Below are positions 1 through 6,247 of a stretch of DNA of 6,309 nt, piece by piece. How positions within the stretch are numbered: the stretch's first letter is position 1; every line of letters starts with the position of its first letter. The stretch is from Spirochaetaceae bacterium. Its GTDB lineage: Bacteria > Spirochaetota > Spirochaetia > Treponematales > Breznakiellaceae. The DNA is taken from the NCBI GenBank assembly GCA_031255395.1, contig JAIRSQ010000104.1, forward strand, positions 1 to 6,309. The letters run 5' to 3'. The notes below the pieces were generated by a model. The model saw only the letters and a program-made list of their open reading frames with translations. It was not told where the DNA came from and made no database searches. The translations under genes were made by a program, and so were the position numbers.

Positions 1-61
1 AAGCGAGTTTTACGCGGCCCACAGTAACAGGCTTAACAAGACGGAGGAGGCTACGGCGTGA
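1..61 (+). CDS. rplD: 50S ribosomal protein L4, C-terminal end (partial)
   Basis: A reading frame enters from the left edge and stays open from base 2 to a TGA at 59-61, giving about 19 residues that begin SEFYAAHSNRL. The fragment is too short to recognise by itself. The call rests on gene order, because rplD directly precedes rplW in the S10 operon, and on the 4-base GTGA overlap between its stop and the rplW GTG, which is typical of coupled genes. The L4 protein binds 23S rRNA and lines the exit tunnel; in Escherichia coli it also represses its own operon, but the relevant leader lies outside this window. The other two forward frames fit less well: one stops at 25-27 and the other has no adjoining gene context. 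Confidence 0.65.
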   Translation, partial: SEFYAAHSNRLNKTEEATA

Positions 62-342
62 ATTACGAGCAGGTGCTGATAAGGCCGGTACTCTCTGAAA
101 AAACAAACATACTGCGCGAAACGGGGCACTATGTTTTTCAGGTAAACATGAAGGCGAACAAACCGTTAATCAAGGAAGCGGTGCAAGCGTTATTTAACGT
201 GCACCCGGTATCCTGCACTACGGCGATTGTCGCGGGCAAACCTAAACGGCAGCGTTATAAAAAGGGTTACACTTCTGCTTGGAAGAAGGCTGTGGTAACA
301 TTGGCAAAAGACGAAAAAATCGCCTTGTTTGAGGGGGTCTGA
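58..342 (+). CDS. rplW: 50S ribosomal protein L23
   Basis: This 94-residue protein has the usual length for bacterial L23. It shows the family pattern of an N-terminal IRPVLSEKT segment (residues 8-16), a central [10 protein letters not shown] region and the basic loop [20 protein letters not shown] (residues 62-81), which contacts 23S rRNA. L23 sits at the polypeptide exit tunnel and, as known for the family, provides the docking site for trigger factor and the signal recognition particle. The start is GTG at 58, chosen because a strong Shine-Dalgarno sequence GGAGGAGG (43-50) lies 7 bases upstream and because it overlaps the upstream stop as GTGA. It ends 4 bases before the rplB start. Nothing unusual is seen apart from the GTG start. 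Confidence 0.98.
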   Translation: MNYEQVLIRPVLSEKTNILRETGHYVFQVNMKANKPLIKEAVQALFNVHPVSCTTAIVAGKPKRQRYKKGYTSAWKKAVVTLAKDEKIALFEGV

Positions 343-346
343 TTTA

Positions 347-1174
347 ATGGGCATAAAGACATATAAACCGATCACGCCCGGCATGCGGCAATGGCAAAGC
401 CTCGACTTTTCCGATATTACCGTAAAAAATCCGGAGAAATCCCTCACGAAAGGAAGAGCGGAGCGTGCGGGTCGCGATTCGCGCGGCCGAATCAGCGTTT
501 GGCACAAGGGCGGCGGACACAAGAGGCGTTACCGGACCATAGACTTCAAACGGGACAAGATAGGCGTTCCCGGCAAAATAGCCACGATAGAGTACGATCC
601 CAACCGTAGCGCGAACATCGCCCTTGTTTTTTACGCGGACGGCGAAAAGCGTTACATAATCGCTCCTAAGGGGCTTAAGACCGGCAGCAAGATACTGAGC
701 GGGCCGGACGCTCCGATAGAGCCGGGCAACGCGTTGCCGCTTGAAAACATACCGCTGGGCTTTACAGTGCACAACATAGAACTGACGCTGGGAAAGGGAG
801 CACAGATTGCCCGTTCAGCCGGCGCTTCGGCGCTGGTTGCCGCCAAAGAGGGCGATTATGTTACAATAAAACTGCCGTCCGGCGAGACCCGCATGATATT
901 CAAAAAGTGTTTTGCCGTCGTCGGCGTTGTCGGCAACGAAGACCACATGAATGTCAGTTACGGCAAAGCCGGCCGCAAGCGCTGGCTGGGCGTAAGGCCT
1001 ACGGTTCGCGGCATGGTTATGAACCCTGTCGATCATCCGCACGGCGGCGGAGAGGGCAAAAACAAGGGCATCCACCCGGTAACGCCGTGGGGGCAGCCGA
1101 CAAAAGGCTATAAAACGCGGGACAAGCATAAGGCTTCTTCGCGTTTCATCGTGAGCCGCAGGAAGAAAAAATAG
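347..1174 (+). CDS. rplB: 50S ribosomal protein L2
   Basis: This 275-residue protein matches the normal L2 length. Clear family segments are [15 protein letters not shown] (residues 55-69), [13 protein letters not shown] (82-94) and the C-terminal [12 protein letters not shown] (226-237). His230 corresponds to the His229 of Escherichia coli L2, which has been implicated in peptidyl transfer and subunit association. L2 binds 23S rRNA near the peptidyl transferase centre and helps form the intersubunit bridge. The frame is also open to a TTG at 329, but ATG 347 is the better start: it follows AGGGGGT (332-338) at 8 bases, gives the expected [12 protein letters not shown] terminus, and avoids overlapping rplW. 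The C terminus is strongly basic (RRKKK). The gene is followed after 17 bases by rpsS. Confidence 0.99.
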   Translation: MGIKTYKPITPGMRQWQSLDFSDITVKNPEKSLTKGRAERAGRDSRGRISVWHKGGGHKRRYRTIDFKRDKIGVPGKIATIEYDPNRSANIALVFYADGEKRYIIAPKGLKTGSKILSGPDAPIEPGNALPLENIPLGFTVHNIELTLGKGAQIARSAGASALVAAKEGDYVTIKLPSGETRMIFKKCFAVVGVVGNEDHMNVSYGKAGRKRWLGVRPTVRGMVMNPVDHPHGGGEGKNKGIHPVTPWGQPTKGYKTRDKHKASSRFIVSRRKKK

Positions 1175-1191
1175 CGCATTAAGGGGTTAAA

Positions 1192-1470
1192 GTGTCGCGA
1201 TCTATAAAAAAGGGCCCTTTTATCGAAAAGAGCCTGTACAAGAAGATTTTGGAGATGAGCAAGTCTACGGAACGGCGCATGGTAAAGACATACTCGCGCT
1301 GTTCGACCATCATCCCCGAAATGGTTGGCATAACGATTTCGGTTTATAACGGAAAGACATGGGTGCCCGTGTACATAACCGAGAATTTGGTAGGTCATAA
1401 GCTGGGCGAATTTTCGCCCACGCGGATATTCCGCGGACATTCGGGCTCCGATAAAAAGGCCTCGAAGTAG
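1192..1470 (+). CDS. rpsS: 30S ribosomal protein S19
   Basis: This 92-residue protein is of standard S19 length. It carries the N-terminal SRSIKKGPF motif, the central STIIPEMVG segment (residues 38-46) and the strongly conserved [19 protein letters not shown] (residues 65-83). S19 forms a complex with S13 in the head of the 30S subunit, near the A-site tRNA. The start is GTG at 1192, preceded by AAGGGG (1181-1186) at 5 bases and giving the canonical N terminus. It lies 17 bases after rplB. Unlike its neighbours, it is followed by a comparatively long gap (80 bases) before rplV, described separately. Confidence 0.98.
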   Translation: MSRSIKKGPFIEKSLYKKILEMSKSTERRMVKTYSRCSTIIPEMVGITISVYNGKTWVPVYITENLVGHKLGEFSPTRIFRGHSGSDKKASK

Positions 1471-1550
1471 CGCGGGCGGGAATATGCCTGTGTTTGAAGG
1501 GTCTTCGCGGCGTCGTTTTGAAATTGAAACTGAGGGTTTAGGATATTAAA
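1471..1550 (+). other. rpsS-rplV intergenic gap with candidate small ORF
   Basis: This 80-base gap is long for the cluster. Bases 1476-1490 (GCGGGAATATGCCTG) recur exactly at 2663-2677 inside rplP. An ATG at 1484 opens a 21-codon frame ending with TAA at 1547-1549, one base before the rplV ATG; its product (starting MPVFEGSSRRRF) resembles nothing I know, and it has only a weak, close GCGGGA as ribosome binding site. A small inverted repeat GAAG-GGT-CTTC occupies 1496-1506. The rplV Shine-Dalgarno sequence AGGA lies at 1540-1543. No credible promoter or terminator is seen. Whether the small frame is translated is unknown. Confidence 0.4.
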
Positions 1551-1901
1551 ATGGTAGACGGATATAAGGCGGTATCGAAGTTTTTGATTTGTTCGCCGTA
1601 CAAGATACGCCCGGTAGCGAATCTTATACGGCGAAAAACGTATACCGAAGCGCTTTCAATTTTAGAAAACATGCCGCACAAGGGCGCGAAACTGATACGG
1701 AAAACGCTAAGATCAGCGGGCGCGAACGCGCTTAACGTAAGCAAAAATCTTGAGGAAGATATGCTGTATGTCAGGGAAATAATGATTGACGACGGGCCGC
1801 GCATGAAGCGCCTGTGGTGCAGGGCGCGGGGCAGGGCGGATATGCTGTTAAAACGGCTCTGCCACATAACCGTGATTGTCGACAGGACGGCAGGGGTGTA
1901 A
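1551..1901 (+). CDS. rplV: 50S ribosomal protein L22
   Basis: This 116-residue protein is of normal L22 length. It has the family N-terminal core [15 protein letters not shown] (residues 14-28), a central [22 protein letters not shown] segment, the [18 protein letters not shown] loop region (residues 75-92) that corresponds to the extended beta-hairpin reaching into the exit tunnel, and the C-terminal CHITVIVD strand. L22 binds all six domains of 23S rRNA and lines the tunnel constriction with L4; hairpin changes can give macrolide resistance in other bacteria. The in-frame TAG at 1539-1541 rules out a start further upstream, so ATG 1551 is the first usable start, 7 bases after AGGA. The stop is 1 base before the rpsC GTG. 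The wording of the central region looks spirochaete-like. Confidence 0.97.
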   Translation: MVDGYKAVSKFLICSPYKIRPVANLIRRKTYTEALSILENMPHKGAKLIRKTLRSAGANALNVSKNLEEDMLYVREIMIDDGPRMKRLWCRARGRADMLLKRLCHITVIVDRTAGV

Positions 1902-1902
1902 C

Positions 1903-2613
1903 GTGGGACAAAAAGTAAATCCGATAGGACTGCGGGTCGGCATCAATCGCACTTGGTCGTCGCGCTGGTACGTTGACCCGAAAACGTACGCGAACACTCT
2001 GCACGAGGACATTAAACTTCGTTCGTATATTGTAAAGATGCCAGAAACAAAGGGCGCGGACATAGCGGAGCTGGAAATTATACGGCATCCCCAGCGCATA
2101 ACGATAGTTATCCATACGGCCAGGCCGGGAGTAGTTATAGGTGTCAAGGGCGCGAACATTGAAAAGATAGGGACGGAGCTTCAAAAACTTGTCAGCAAAA
2201 AGATTCAGCTTAAAATAAAAGAAGTCCGCAACGCCGATAATAACGCGCAGATCATAGCGCAGAATATGGCACGGCAGCTTCTTGCGAGAGGTTCTTTCCG
2301 CCGCACTATGAAAATGGCCGTCAGCAACGCTATCAAGAAAGGAAACGCTCAGGGTGTCAAGGTAAGGCTTTCGGGACGGCTTGGCGGCGCGGAAATGTCC
2401 CGTACCGAAGAAGCGAAGGAGGGGCGCATACCGCTGCACACCCTTCGCGCTGATATCGAATACGGTTTCGCGGAGGCGCATACCACATTCGGGGCTATCG
2501 GAATCAAGGTATGGGTGTACAACGGCATGAAGTACGGCAAAGAACAGAAAGAAGACGCGGGCGTTATCGTCCGCAAACGCCGCGACAGAACGCCGGTCAG
2601 AAACGAGGAATAG
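1903..2613 (+). CDS. rpsC: 30S ribosomal protein S3
   Basis: This 236-residue protein fits bacterial S3. It begins with the canonical [12 protein letters not shown] and contains a type II KH domain with the GXXG loop GVKG at residues 80-83 (context [17 protein letters not shown]). The C-terminal S3 domain shows [16 protein letters not shown] (residues 154-169) and the near-invariant [12 protein letters not shown]. Arg133, Arg134 and Lys137 in FRRTMK match the residues linked to mRNA helicase activity at the entry tunnel in Escherichia coli (R131, R132, K135). The frame extends upstream to an ATG at 1876 inside rplV, but GTG 1903 is chosen: it gives the standard N terminus and follows AGGGG (1892-1896) by 6 bases. 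Only 1 base separates it from the rplV stop, suggesting translational coupling. Confidence 0.98.
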   Translation: MGQKVNPIGLRVGINRTWSSRWYVDPKTYANTLHEDIKLRSYIVKMPETKGADIAELEIIRHPQRITIVIHTARPGVVIGVKGANIEKIGTELQKLVSKKIQLKIKEVRNADNNAQIIAQNMARQLLARGSFRRTMKMAVSNAIKKGNAQGVKVRLSGRLGGAEMSRTEEAKEGRIPLHTLRADIEYGFAEAHTTFGAIGIKVWVYNGMKYGKEQKEDAGVIVRKRRDRTPVRNEE

Positions 2614-2622
2614 AGGTAAGCG

Positions 2623-3048
2623 ATGTTAAGTCCGAAACGTGTAAGATATCGCAAAGTTCAGCGCGGGAATATGCCTGGGAATGCCACGCGGGGCAACACT
2701 GTGGTTTTTGGCGAGTACGCGCTCGTGGCGATGGAACGCATATGGCTCACGAACAGGCAGATTGAGGCGGCCCGCGTCGCGATGAACAGGCGTATCAAGC
2801 GCGGCGGAAAACTTTGGATAAGGATTTTTCCGGACAAGCCGTATACTAAAAAACCGGCCGATACCCGTATGGGCAAAGGCAAAGGCGCTCCGGAATACTG
2901 GGTCGCGGTCATAAAGCCGGGCACGGTCATGTTCGAGCTTGGCGGAATCGACAGGGAGCTTGCGGCGGCGGCAATGAGGCTTGCGGGATCAAAACTTCCG
3001 ATTAAAACTAAATTCGTAGTTCGCGGCGATTTTGAACTGGGAGGGTGA
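2623..3048 (+). CDS. rplP: 50S ribosomal protein L16
   Basis: This 141-residue protein is close to the usual 136-144 residues. It starts [15 protein letters not shown], followed by the family features [14 protein letters not shown] (residues 21-34), [20 protein letters not shown] (47-66) and [19 protein letters not shown] (82-100). Arg82 aligns with Arg81 of the Escherichia coli protein, which is hydroxylated there by a 2-oxoglutarate oxygenase; whether it is modified here cannot be told. L16 organises the 50S A-site tRNA region near the peptidyl transferase centre. The ATG at 2623 follows AGAGGT (2612-2617), which overlaps the rpsC stop codon TAG (2611-2613). Codons near residue 15 contain the 15-base sequence also found in the rpsS-rplV gap. 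Confidence 0.98.
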   Translation: MLSPKRVRYRKVQRGNMPGNATRGNTVVFGEYALVAMERIWLTNRQIEAARVAMNRRIKRGGKLWIRIFPDKPYTKKPADTRMGKGKGAPEYWVAVIKPGTVMFELGGIDRELAAAAMRLAGSKLPIKTKFVVRGDFELGG

Positions 3049-3051
3049 CGG

Positions 3052-3264
3052 ATGAAGAATTCGTTTAAAAATCTGACTTTGCCCGAGCTGATGGCTAAAC
3101 GGGACGAGCTTAGCAGGAAGTATTTGGAACTTCGTTTTCAGCTAGTAGTGGGACACGTCGAAAACCCGCTTCTAAAAAGGACGATGCGGCGGCAGATAGC
3201 GCGTCTCAACACTCTAATCGGCCAGCAAAAAGTTGCGGCGGCAAACGGATTACAAAAGGAATAA
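3052..3264 (+). CDS. rpmC: 50S ribosomal protein L29
   Basis: This 70-residue protein fits the L29 family, which forms a small two-helix hairpin at the exit tunnel next to L23. The first helix carries [23 protein letters not shown] (roughly residues 8-30) with the conserved leucine and Glu/Lys spacing. The second carries [19 protein letters not shown] (roughly residues 38-56), matching the family signature of an Arg-rich helix ending in RLNT. The ATG at 3052 follows GGAGGG (3040-3045) by 6 bases, and this Shine-Dalgarno sequence lies at the very end of rplP. The gap to rplP is 3 bases. The C-terminal tail after the second helix is slightly longer than in the shortest family members. Confidence 0.97.
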   Translation: MKNSFKNLTLPELMAKRDELSRKYLELRFQLVVGHVENPLLKRTMRRQIARLNTLIGQQKVAAANGLQKE

Positions 3265-3267
3265 GCG

Positions 3268-3570
3268 GTGTCGGATCAAGTAAAACCGGTTAAGAGCGGT
3301 AAAAAAGAATTTGTAGGCTTGGTAAAGAATACAAAGCGCGTCGAGGAAAACGGCAAAGTCATCGGCATGAACAAGACGATAGTCGTTTCTGTAGAGACAA
3401 TGGCGTTGCACCCGCTGTACAAGAAGTATGTGCGGAAAGTAAAGCGGATTAAGGCGCACGACGAGCAGAATACGGCCCGTACCGGCGATAAGGTGAGGGT
3501 CGTGGAGTGCCGTCCTATCAGCAAGGACAAACATTGGAGGCTGGTAGAAATTGTCGAACGGGCGAAATAA
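3268..3570 (+). CDS. rpsQ: 30S ribosomal protein S17, with N-terminal insertion
   Basis: At 100 residues this S17 is longer than the common 80-90. The family core is clear: [10 protein letters not shown] (residues 34-43), [19 protein letters not shown] (48-66), [23 protein letters not shown] (72-94). S17 is a primary 16S rRNA-binding protein with an OB fold, active early in 30S assembly. The extra length has two parts. There is a basic N-terminal tail (residues 1-12), and about 10 extra residues (around [12 protein letters not shown], 22-33) lie between the first strand EFVGLV and the MNKT strand, where typical S17 has a short VVSDKMDKT-like turn. The start is GTG 3268, 7 bases after AAGGA (3256-3260) and 3 bases after rpmC. 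The later ATG at codon 34 would remove the first strand, so it is rejected. Confidence 0.96.
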   Translation: MSDQVKPVKSGKKEFVGLVKNTKRVEENGKVIGMNKTIVVSVETMALHPLYKKYVRKVKRIKAHDEQNTARTGDKVRVVECRPISKDKHWRLVEIVERAK

Positions 3571-3582
3571 CGGAGCGTTAAA

Positions 3583-3951
3583 ATGATACAGGCGGAAACT
3601 TTTTTGAACGTTGCCGACAATTCGGGAGCGCGGCGCGTTCAGTGCATAAAAGTGCTAGGCGGTTCAAGACGCCGTTACGCTAGCATAGGCGATATTGTCG
3701 TTGTCGCTGTCAAAGAGACTTTGCCCACTTCTTCGATCAAAAAAGGAACGGTCGAGAGAGCGGTGATTGTCAGGACGCATAAAGAGTACAGGCGTCCGGA
3801 CGGCACGTATATACGTTTTGACGATAACGCCTGCGTTATAATTGACGCTAACAGAAATCCCAAAGGGAAACGCATTTTCGGGCCGGTAGCCCGCGAATTG
3901 CGGGACAAGAACTATATGAAGATCGTTTCCCTCGCGCCGGAAGTTTTGTAG
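3583..3951 (+). CDS. rplN: 50S ribosomal protein L14
   Basis: This 122-residue protein has exactly the common L14 length. It starts [18 protein letters not shown] and contains [25 protein letters not shown], the [22 protein letters not shown] region (family signature around residues 58-80), a DDNACVIID strand (residues 86-94) and the ending GPVARELRD followed by [12 protein letters not shown]14 forms intersubunit bridges to 16S rRNA and is the docking point for the silencing factor RsfS in many bacteria. The ATG at 3583 follows CGGAG (3571-3575) by 7 bases, and the gap from rpsQ is 12 bases. In Escherichia coli a separate spc promoter precedes this gene; the 12-base gap here leaves no room for one unless it lies within rpsQ. 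Confidence 0.98.
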   Translation: MIQAETFLNVADNSGARRVQCIKVLGGSRRRYASIGDIVVVAVKETLPTSSIKKGTVERAVIVRTHKEYRRPDGTYIRFDDNACVIIDANRNPKGKRIFGPVARELRDKNYMKIVSLAPEVL

Positions 3952-4064
3952 TTGTTACGGTAGATTGAAACGCCGCGGCGCGGACGCGATAGCGAAACGG
4001 ACGTGAATGTTTTGTTTTGCAAATTCTGAAAGCGGGCGGCGGTTGGTTTGTAAGGAGCGGTTGA
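3952..4064 (+). other. rplN-rplX intergenic gap
   Basis: At 113 bases this is the longest gap in the window and falls in the middle of the spc gene set. It contains a perfect 10-base palindrome CGCCGCGGCG (3971-3980), a TTGAAA (3965-3970) followed after 17 bases by GATAGC (3988-3993) that weakly resembles a promoter, a T-rich stretch (4009-4018) and a strong rplX Shine-Dalgarno sequence TAAGGAG (4051-4057). A 24-codon frame from ATG 4007 runs into rplX but lacks a ribosome binding site. No convincing terminator is seen, because no stable stem directly precedes the T-rich stretch. The promoter reading is speculative: only the first box is close to consensus. Confidence 0.4.
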
Positions 4065-4394
4065 ATGTCGGTTCAAGCTGAAGCGCATAAGTTTAGGATT
4101 AAGAAAGACGACACGGTTGAAGTGATTGCCGGAAAGGAAAAAGGCAAGCGCGGGCGTATTCTGCGCATTTTGCGGAAAAAGGATCGAGTGGTGATCGACG
4201 GCCTTAACCTTGTCAAAAAAACGCAAAAACGGCGCAACCAGAATGATAAAGGCGGCATAATCGAAATTGAAGCGGCTTTGCACGCGTCGAACGTTATGAT
4301 CGTCTGTAAAAAATGCGGCCCCACAAGGATTGGCTATAAATTTGAAGGGACCGTAAAAAAACGAATCTGTAAGAAATGCGGAGAGGCTTTGTGA
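4065..4394 (+). CDS. rplX: 50S ribosomal protein L24, four-cysteine type
   Basis: This 109-residue protein has the L24 architecture. A KOW motif lies at about residues 16-38 ([20 protein letters not shown]), then the [14 protein letters not shown] segment, then [18 protein letters not shown]. The C-terminal part has two CXXC pairs, Cys81/Cys84 and Cys102/Cys105, in [14 protein letters not shown] and CKKCG, which could bind one zinc ion; many bacterial L24 proteins carry such pairs and others have lost them. L24 is one of the two initiators of 50S assembly and ends up at the tunnel exit. The ATG at 4065 is 7 bases after TAAGGAG (4051-4057), the strongest such signal in this half of the window. 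Its TGA overlaps the rplE ATG by one base (TGATG). Confidence 0.97.
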   Translation: MSVQAEAHKFRIKKDDTVEVIAGKEKGKRGRILRILRKKDRVVIDGLNLVKKTQKRRNQNDKGGIIEIEAALHASNVMIVCKKCGPTRIGYKFEGTVKKRICKKCGEAL

Positions 4395-5083
4395 TGGGCG
4401 GAGGAAACACAAAAAAAGTGGCGGGTAAAAACCCTGCCGGTAAAAGAACCGCGGCGCAGGGCAAAGGCGCCGCGGCGGCGAGCGACGCGCCTTCCCGGAA
4501 ATCCAGCGTCAAGGCGGGCAAAAACATAATGCCTGAAGGTTATGTGCCGCGTTTGAAAAAGATTTACAAAGAAAATGTCGCGCCGGAACTCATTAAAGAG
4601 TTTAACTATTCCTCGCCTATGCAGACGCCGAAACTCGTTAAAATCGTTGTAAACATGGGCGTGGGCGAGGCTATTTCAAACAAAAGGCTCCTTGACGCGG
4701 CGATTGACGACCTTACGCTGATTACGGGACAGAAGGCGGTAAAAACCAAAGCCCGCAAGAGCATAGCCAATTTCAAGATACGTGCGGGGCAGGAAATAGG
4801 CGCGATGGTGACGCTACGCGGCGCGATGATGTACGAATTTTTGGACAGACTGATAAATGTCGCATTGCCGCGCGTCAAGGATTTTCGCGGGATAGGGCAG
4901 AACTCCTTTGACGGGCACGGGAATTACGCGATGGGCATAACGGAACAGATCATCTTTCCTGAAATTGATTTTGACAAGATTGAACGGATTGCCGGACTCA
5001 ATATTGTCATCGTTACGAGCGCGAATACGGACGCCGAGGCGAAGGCATTCCTTGCAAAGTTCGGTATGCCGTTTAGAAAATAA
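4394..5083 (+). CDS. rplE: 50S ribosomal protein L5, with basic N-terminal extension
   Basis: From ATG 4394 the product has 229 residues, against the usual 178-187. The L5 body begins around residue 46 ([15 protein letters not shown]) and shows VVNMGVGEA (residues 76-84), [18 protein letters not shown] (102-119), GAMVTLRG (127-134) and [19 protein letters not shown] (164-182). L5 binds 5S rRNA with L18 in the central protuberance and contacts P-site tRNA. The first 45 residues form a low-complexity tail, about 10 Ala, 8 Gly, 8 Lys and 2 Arg with one acidic residue. ATG 4394 is favoured because GGAGAGG (4380-4386) lies 7 bases upstream and it overlaps the rplX stop. ATG 4529 would give a standard 184-residue L5 but has only a weak AAGGCGGG (4511-4518). 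Either or both starts may be used; the body is certain, the extension moderately likely. Confidence 0.95.
   Translation: MGGGNTKKVAGKNPAGKRTAAQGKGAAAASDAPSRKSSVKAGKNIMPEGYVPRLKKIYKENVAPELIKEFNYSSPMQTPKLVKIVVNMGVGEAISNKRLLDAAIDDLTLITGQKAVKTKARKSIANFKIRAGQEIGAMVTLRGAMMYEFLDRLINVALPRVKDFRGIGQNSFDGHGNYAMGITEQIIFPEIDFDKIERIAGLNIVIVTSANTDAEAKAFLAKFGMPFRK
4420..4438 (+). promoter_or_regulatory. Candidate mRNA hairpin near the rplE start
   Basis: Bases GGC-GGGT (4420-4426) can pair with ACCC-GCC (4431-4434 and 4436-4438) around an AAAA loop, giving seven base pairs with U4435 bulged. It lies 26 bases into rplE. In Escherichia coli, S8 represses the spc operon by binding a bulged stem-loop at the rplE start, so the location is suggestive. 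I do not see the specific conserved S8-binding core, so a regulatory role is inference only; the hairpin could also be a by-product of Gly and Ala codons. Confidence 0.25.
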
Positions 5084-5098
5084 ATACAAGGAGCGTAC

Positions 5099-5284
5099 AT
5101 GGCAAGAAAGGCAATGATTATAAAGGCGCTTCGAACGCCAAAATATAAAACGCGCAAGGTGAACCGTTGCAGGATTTGCGGAAGGGCGAGAGGGTATCTT
5201 GGCAAGTTTGAAATGTGCCGCCTCTGCTTCCGCAAACTGGCAAGCGAAGGTCTTATACCGGGCGTTACAAAATCAAGTTGGTAG
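5099..5284 (+). CDS. rpsZ: 30S ribosomal protein S14, zinc-binding type Z
   Basis: This 61-residue protein is the short type Z form of S14 (also written rpsN), as opposed to the roughly 100-residue zinc-free form. A zinc ribbon is formed by Cys24 and Cys27 (CRIC) and Cys40 and Cys43 (CRLC), separated by [12 protein letters not shown]. The C-terminal part has the family pattern [18 protein letters not shown], ending in the conserved Ser-Trp. S14 lies in the 30S head beside S3, S10 and S19, and is needed late in assembly. The ATG at 5099 follows AAGGAG (5088-5093) by 5 bases and comes 15 bases after rplE. All four zinc ligands are intact. A zinc-free paralogue, where present, is usually elsewhere in the genome and is not seen here. 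Confidence 0.98.
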   Translation: MARKAMIIKALRTPKYKTRKVNRCRICGRARGYLGKFEMCRLCFRKLASEGLIPGVTKSSW

Positions 5285-5293
5285 GAGGGAAGA

Positions 5294-5692
5294 ATGAGCG
5301 TTTCTGATCCAGTAGCCGATATGCTGACCAAACTCCGAAATGCCGGAATGGCAAAGCATGAAAAAGTTGACATCGCCACCTCCAGGCTTAAACTTGAGAT
5401 AATCAAAATTCTGAAAACCGAAGGTTATATACGGAATTTTAAGAAAGTGGCTCAGGGGGGAATGAATATAATCCGCGTGTTTCTAAAATATGACGATGAA
5501 ACGGCTCCGGTCATTCACGGCATAAAAAAAGTGTCCACGCCGGGACGCCGCGTCTACACCGGATACAAGACGATGCCCCGCGTGTTTAACGGCTTCGGCA
5601 CGCTGATAGTTTCAACGTCGACCGGAGTCACAACCGGTAAAAAAGCCGCCGAAAAAAAAGTTGGCGGCGAAATAATCTGCAAGATTTGGTAG
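5294..5692 (+). CDS. rpsH: 30S ribosomal protein S8
   Basis: This 132-residue protein is of normal S8 length. It starts [16 protein letters not shown], the conserved N terminus, and contains a helix with [19 protein letters not shown], the [20 protein letters not shown] stretch (residues 77-96) and the C-terminal [10 protein letters not shown]8 binds 16S rRNA helix 21 and directs assembly of the platform; in Escherichia coli it is also the repressor of the spc operon. The usual STSKGVMT-like motif before the C terminus appears here as [16 protein letters not shown], more lysine-rich than usual. An A8 run (5652-5659) encodes part of it. The ATG at 5294 follows TAGGAGGG, which includes the rpsZ stop codon; the gap is 9 bases. 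Confidence 0.98.
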   Translation: MSVSDPVADMLTKLRNAGMAKHEKVDIATSRLKLEIIKILKTEGYIRNFKKVAQGGMNIIRVFLKYDDETAPVIHGIKKVSTPGRRVYTGYKTMPRVFNGFGTLIVSTSTGVTTGKKAAEKKVGGEIICKIW

Positions 5693-5698
5693 GGTTAT

Positions 5699-6238
5699 AT
5701 GTCGCGTGTTGGAAAGATACCGGTCAAGGTTCCGGCAAATGTTAAAGTTTCATTTAACAACGGCGTGATAAACGTGGAAGGGCCGAAAGGAAAGCTCGCT
5801 CAGGTTTATCACGAAGTTATAAAATTTGAAAGCAAAGACGGAGAAATCATCGTTACAAGGGCAAACGACGAGAAACAGACAAAGGCTTTTCACGGATTGT
5901 ACCGAAATCTGCTTAATAACATGATTATCGGCGTGTCGACGGGCTTTACGCGGGTTTTGATTATCAACGGCGTCGGCTACAGGGCCGAAGTGCGGGACAG
6001 GCTGCTGGTTATGAACCTTGGCTTTTCAAACGAAGTTTTCGTGGGAATACCGGACGGCGTATCGGCGAAGGCCGAGCCTAACGGCAGACTCGAAGTAAGC
6101 GGCATAGACAAACAGCGGGTCGGCGAATTCGCCGCGCAGATACGAAAACTTCGAAAGCCCGAACCCTACAAAGGCAAGGGGATTCGGTATGAAAATGAAC
6201 ATATCAGACGGAAAGTCGGTAAATCCGGCGTTAAATAA
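5699..6238 (+). CDS. rplF: 50S ribosomal protein L6
   Basis: This 179-residue protein has the normal L6 length. It starts [16 protein letters not shown] and has two tandem L6 alpha-beta domains. The first, roughly residues 10-82, includes VEGPKGKL and [21 protein letters not shown]. The second, roughly residues 88-165, includes [47 protein letters not shown]; the last part is the near-invariant L6 signature that packs on 23S rRNA. L6 lies by the sarcin-ricin loop and the elongation factor binding region. The ATG at 5699 is only 4 bases after AGGG (5691-5694), a short spacing, and 6 bases after rpsH, so initiation probably depends partly on coupling to the upstream gene. Confidence 0.98.
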   Translation: MSRVGKIPVKVPANVKVSFNNGVINVEGPKGKLAQVYHEVIKFESKDGEIIVTRANDEKQTKAFHGLYRNLLNNMIIGVSTGFTRVLIINGVGYRAEVRDRLLVMNLGFSNEVFVGIPDGVSAKAEPNGRLEVSGIDKQRVGEFAAQIRKLRKPEPYKGKGIRYENEHIRRKVGKSGVK

Positions 6239-6247
6239 GGGTGGACT

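Noticed and set aside
1518..1547. Promoter-like TTGAAA (1518-1523) with GATATT (1542-1547) before rplV
   Set aside because: The implied transcription start would fall at or inside the rplV start codon, leaving no ribosome binding site, so it is probably coincidental.
1771..2481. Long open frame of 236 codons on the - strand opposite rplV and rpsC
   Set aside because: It lies antisense to two certain genes, its product has no recognisable family or coherent domain, and no ribosome binding site or promoter context was apparent. It is a codon-usage shadow.
3963..3971. GATTGAAAC, resembling the end of many CRISPR repeats; ATTGAAAC also occurs at 1523-1530
   Set aside because: Only an 8-9 base match, occurring singly in each gap with no regular spacing or array, so it is chance.
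4009..4018. T-rich stretch that could end a terminator before rplX
   Set aside because: No stable stem directly precedes it, and the T run is interrupted.
4007..4081. Small 24-codon frame from ATG 4007 overlapping the rplX start
   Set aside because: It has no ribosome binding site, its peptide is unremarkable, and it runs into the strong rplX initiation region.
3912..4412. Open frame of 166 codons on the - strand covering the rplN-rplX gap
   Set aside because: It spans the gap but its two ends are antisense to rplN and rplX, and the product looks like a random back-translation. The gap alone is too short to support it as a gene.
4468..4477. Palindrome CGCCGCGGCG in rplE, identical to that at 3971-3980
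   Set aside because: In rplE it is explained by Gly and Ala codons, and a GC-only 10-mer repeated twice is not strong evidence of a shared binding site.
4924..5406. Open frame of 160 codons on the - strand opposite rplE, rpsZ and rpsH
   Set aside because: It is antisense to three certain ribosomal protein genes and has no family resemblance.
5652..5659. A8 run in rpsH that could be a frameshift-prone site
   Set aside because: The zero frame gives a complete S8 with the expected GGEIICKIW ending, and no stimulatory structure or alternative product is evident.
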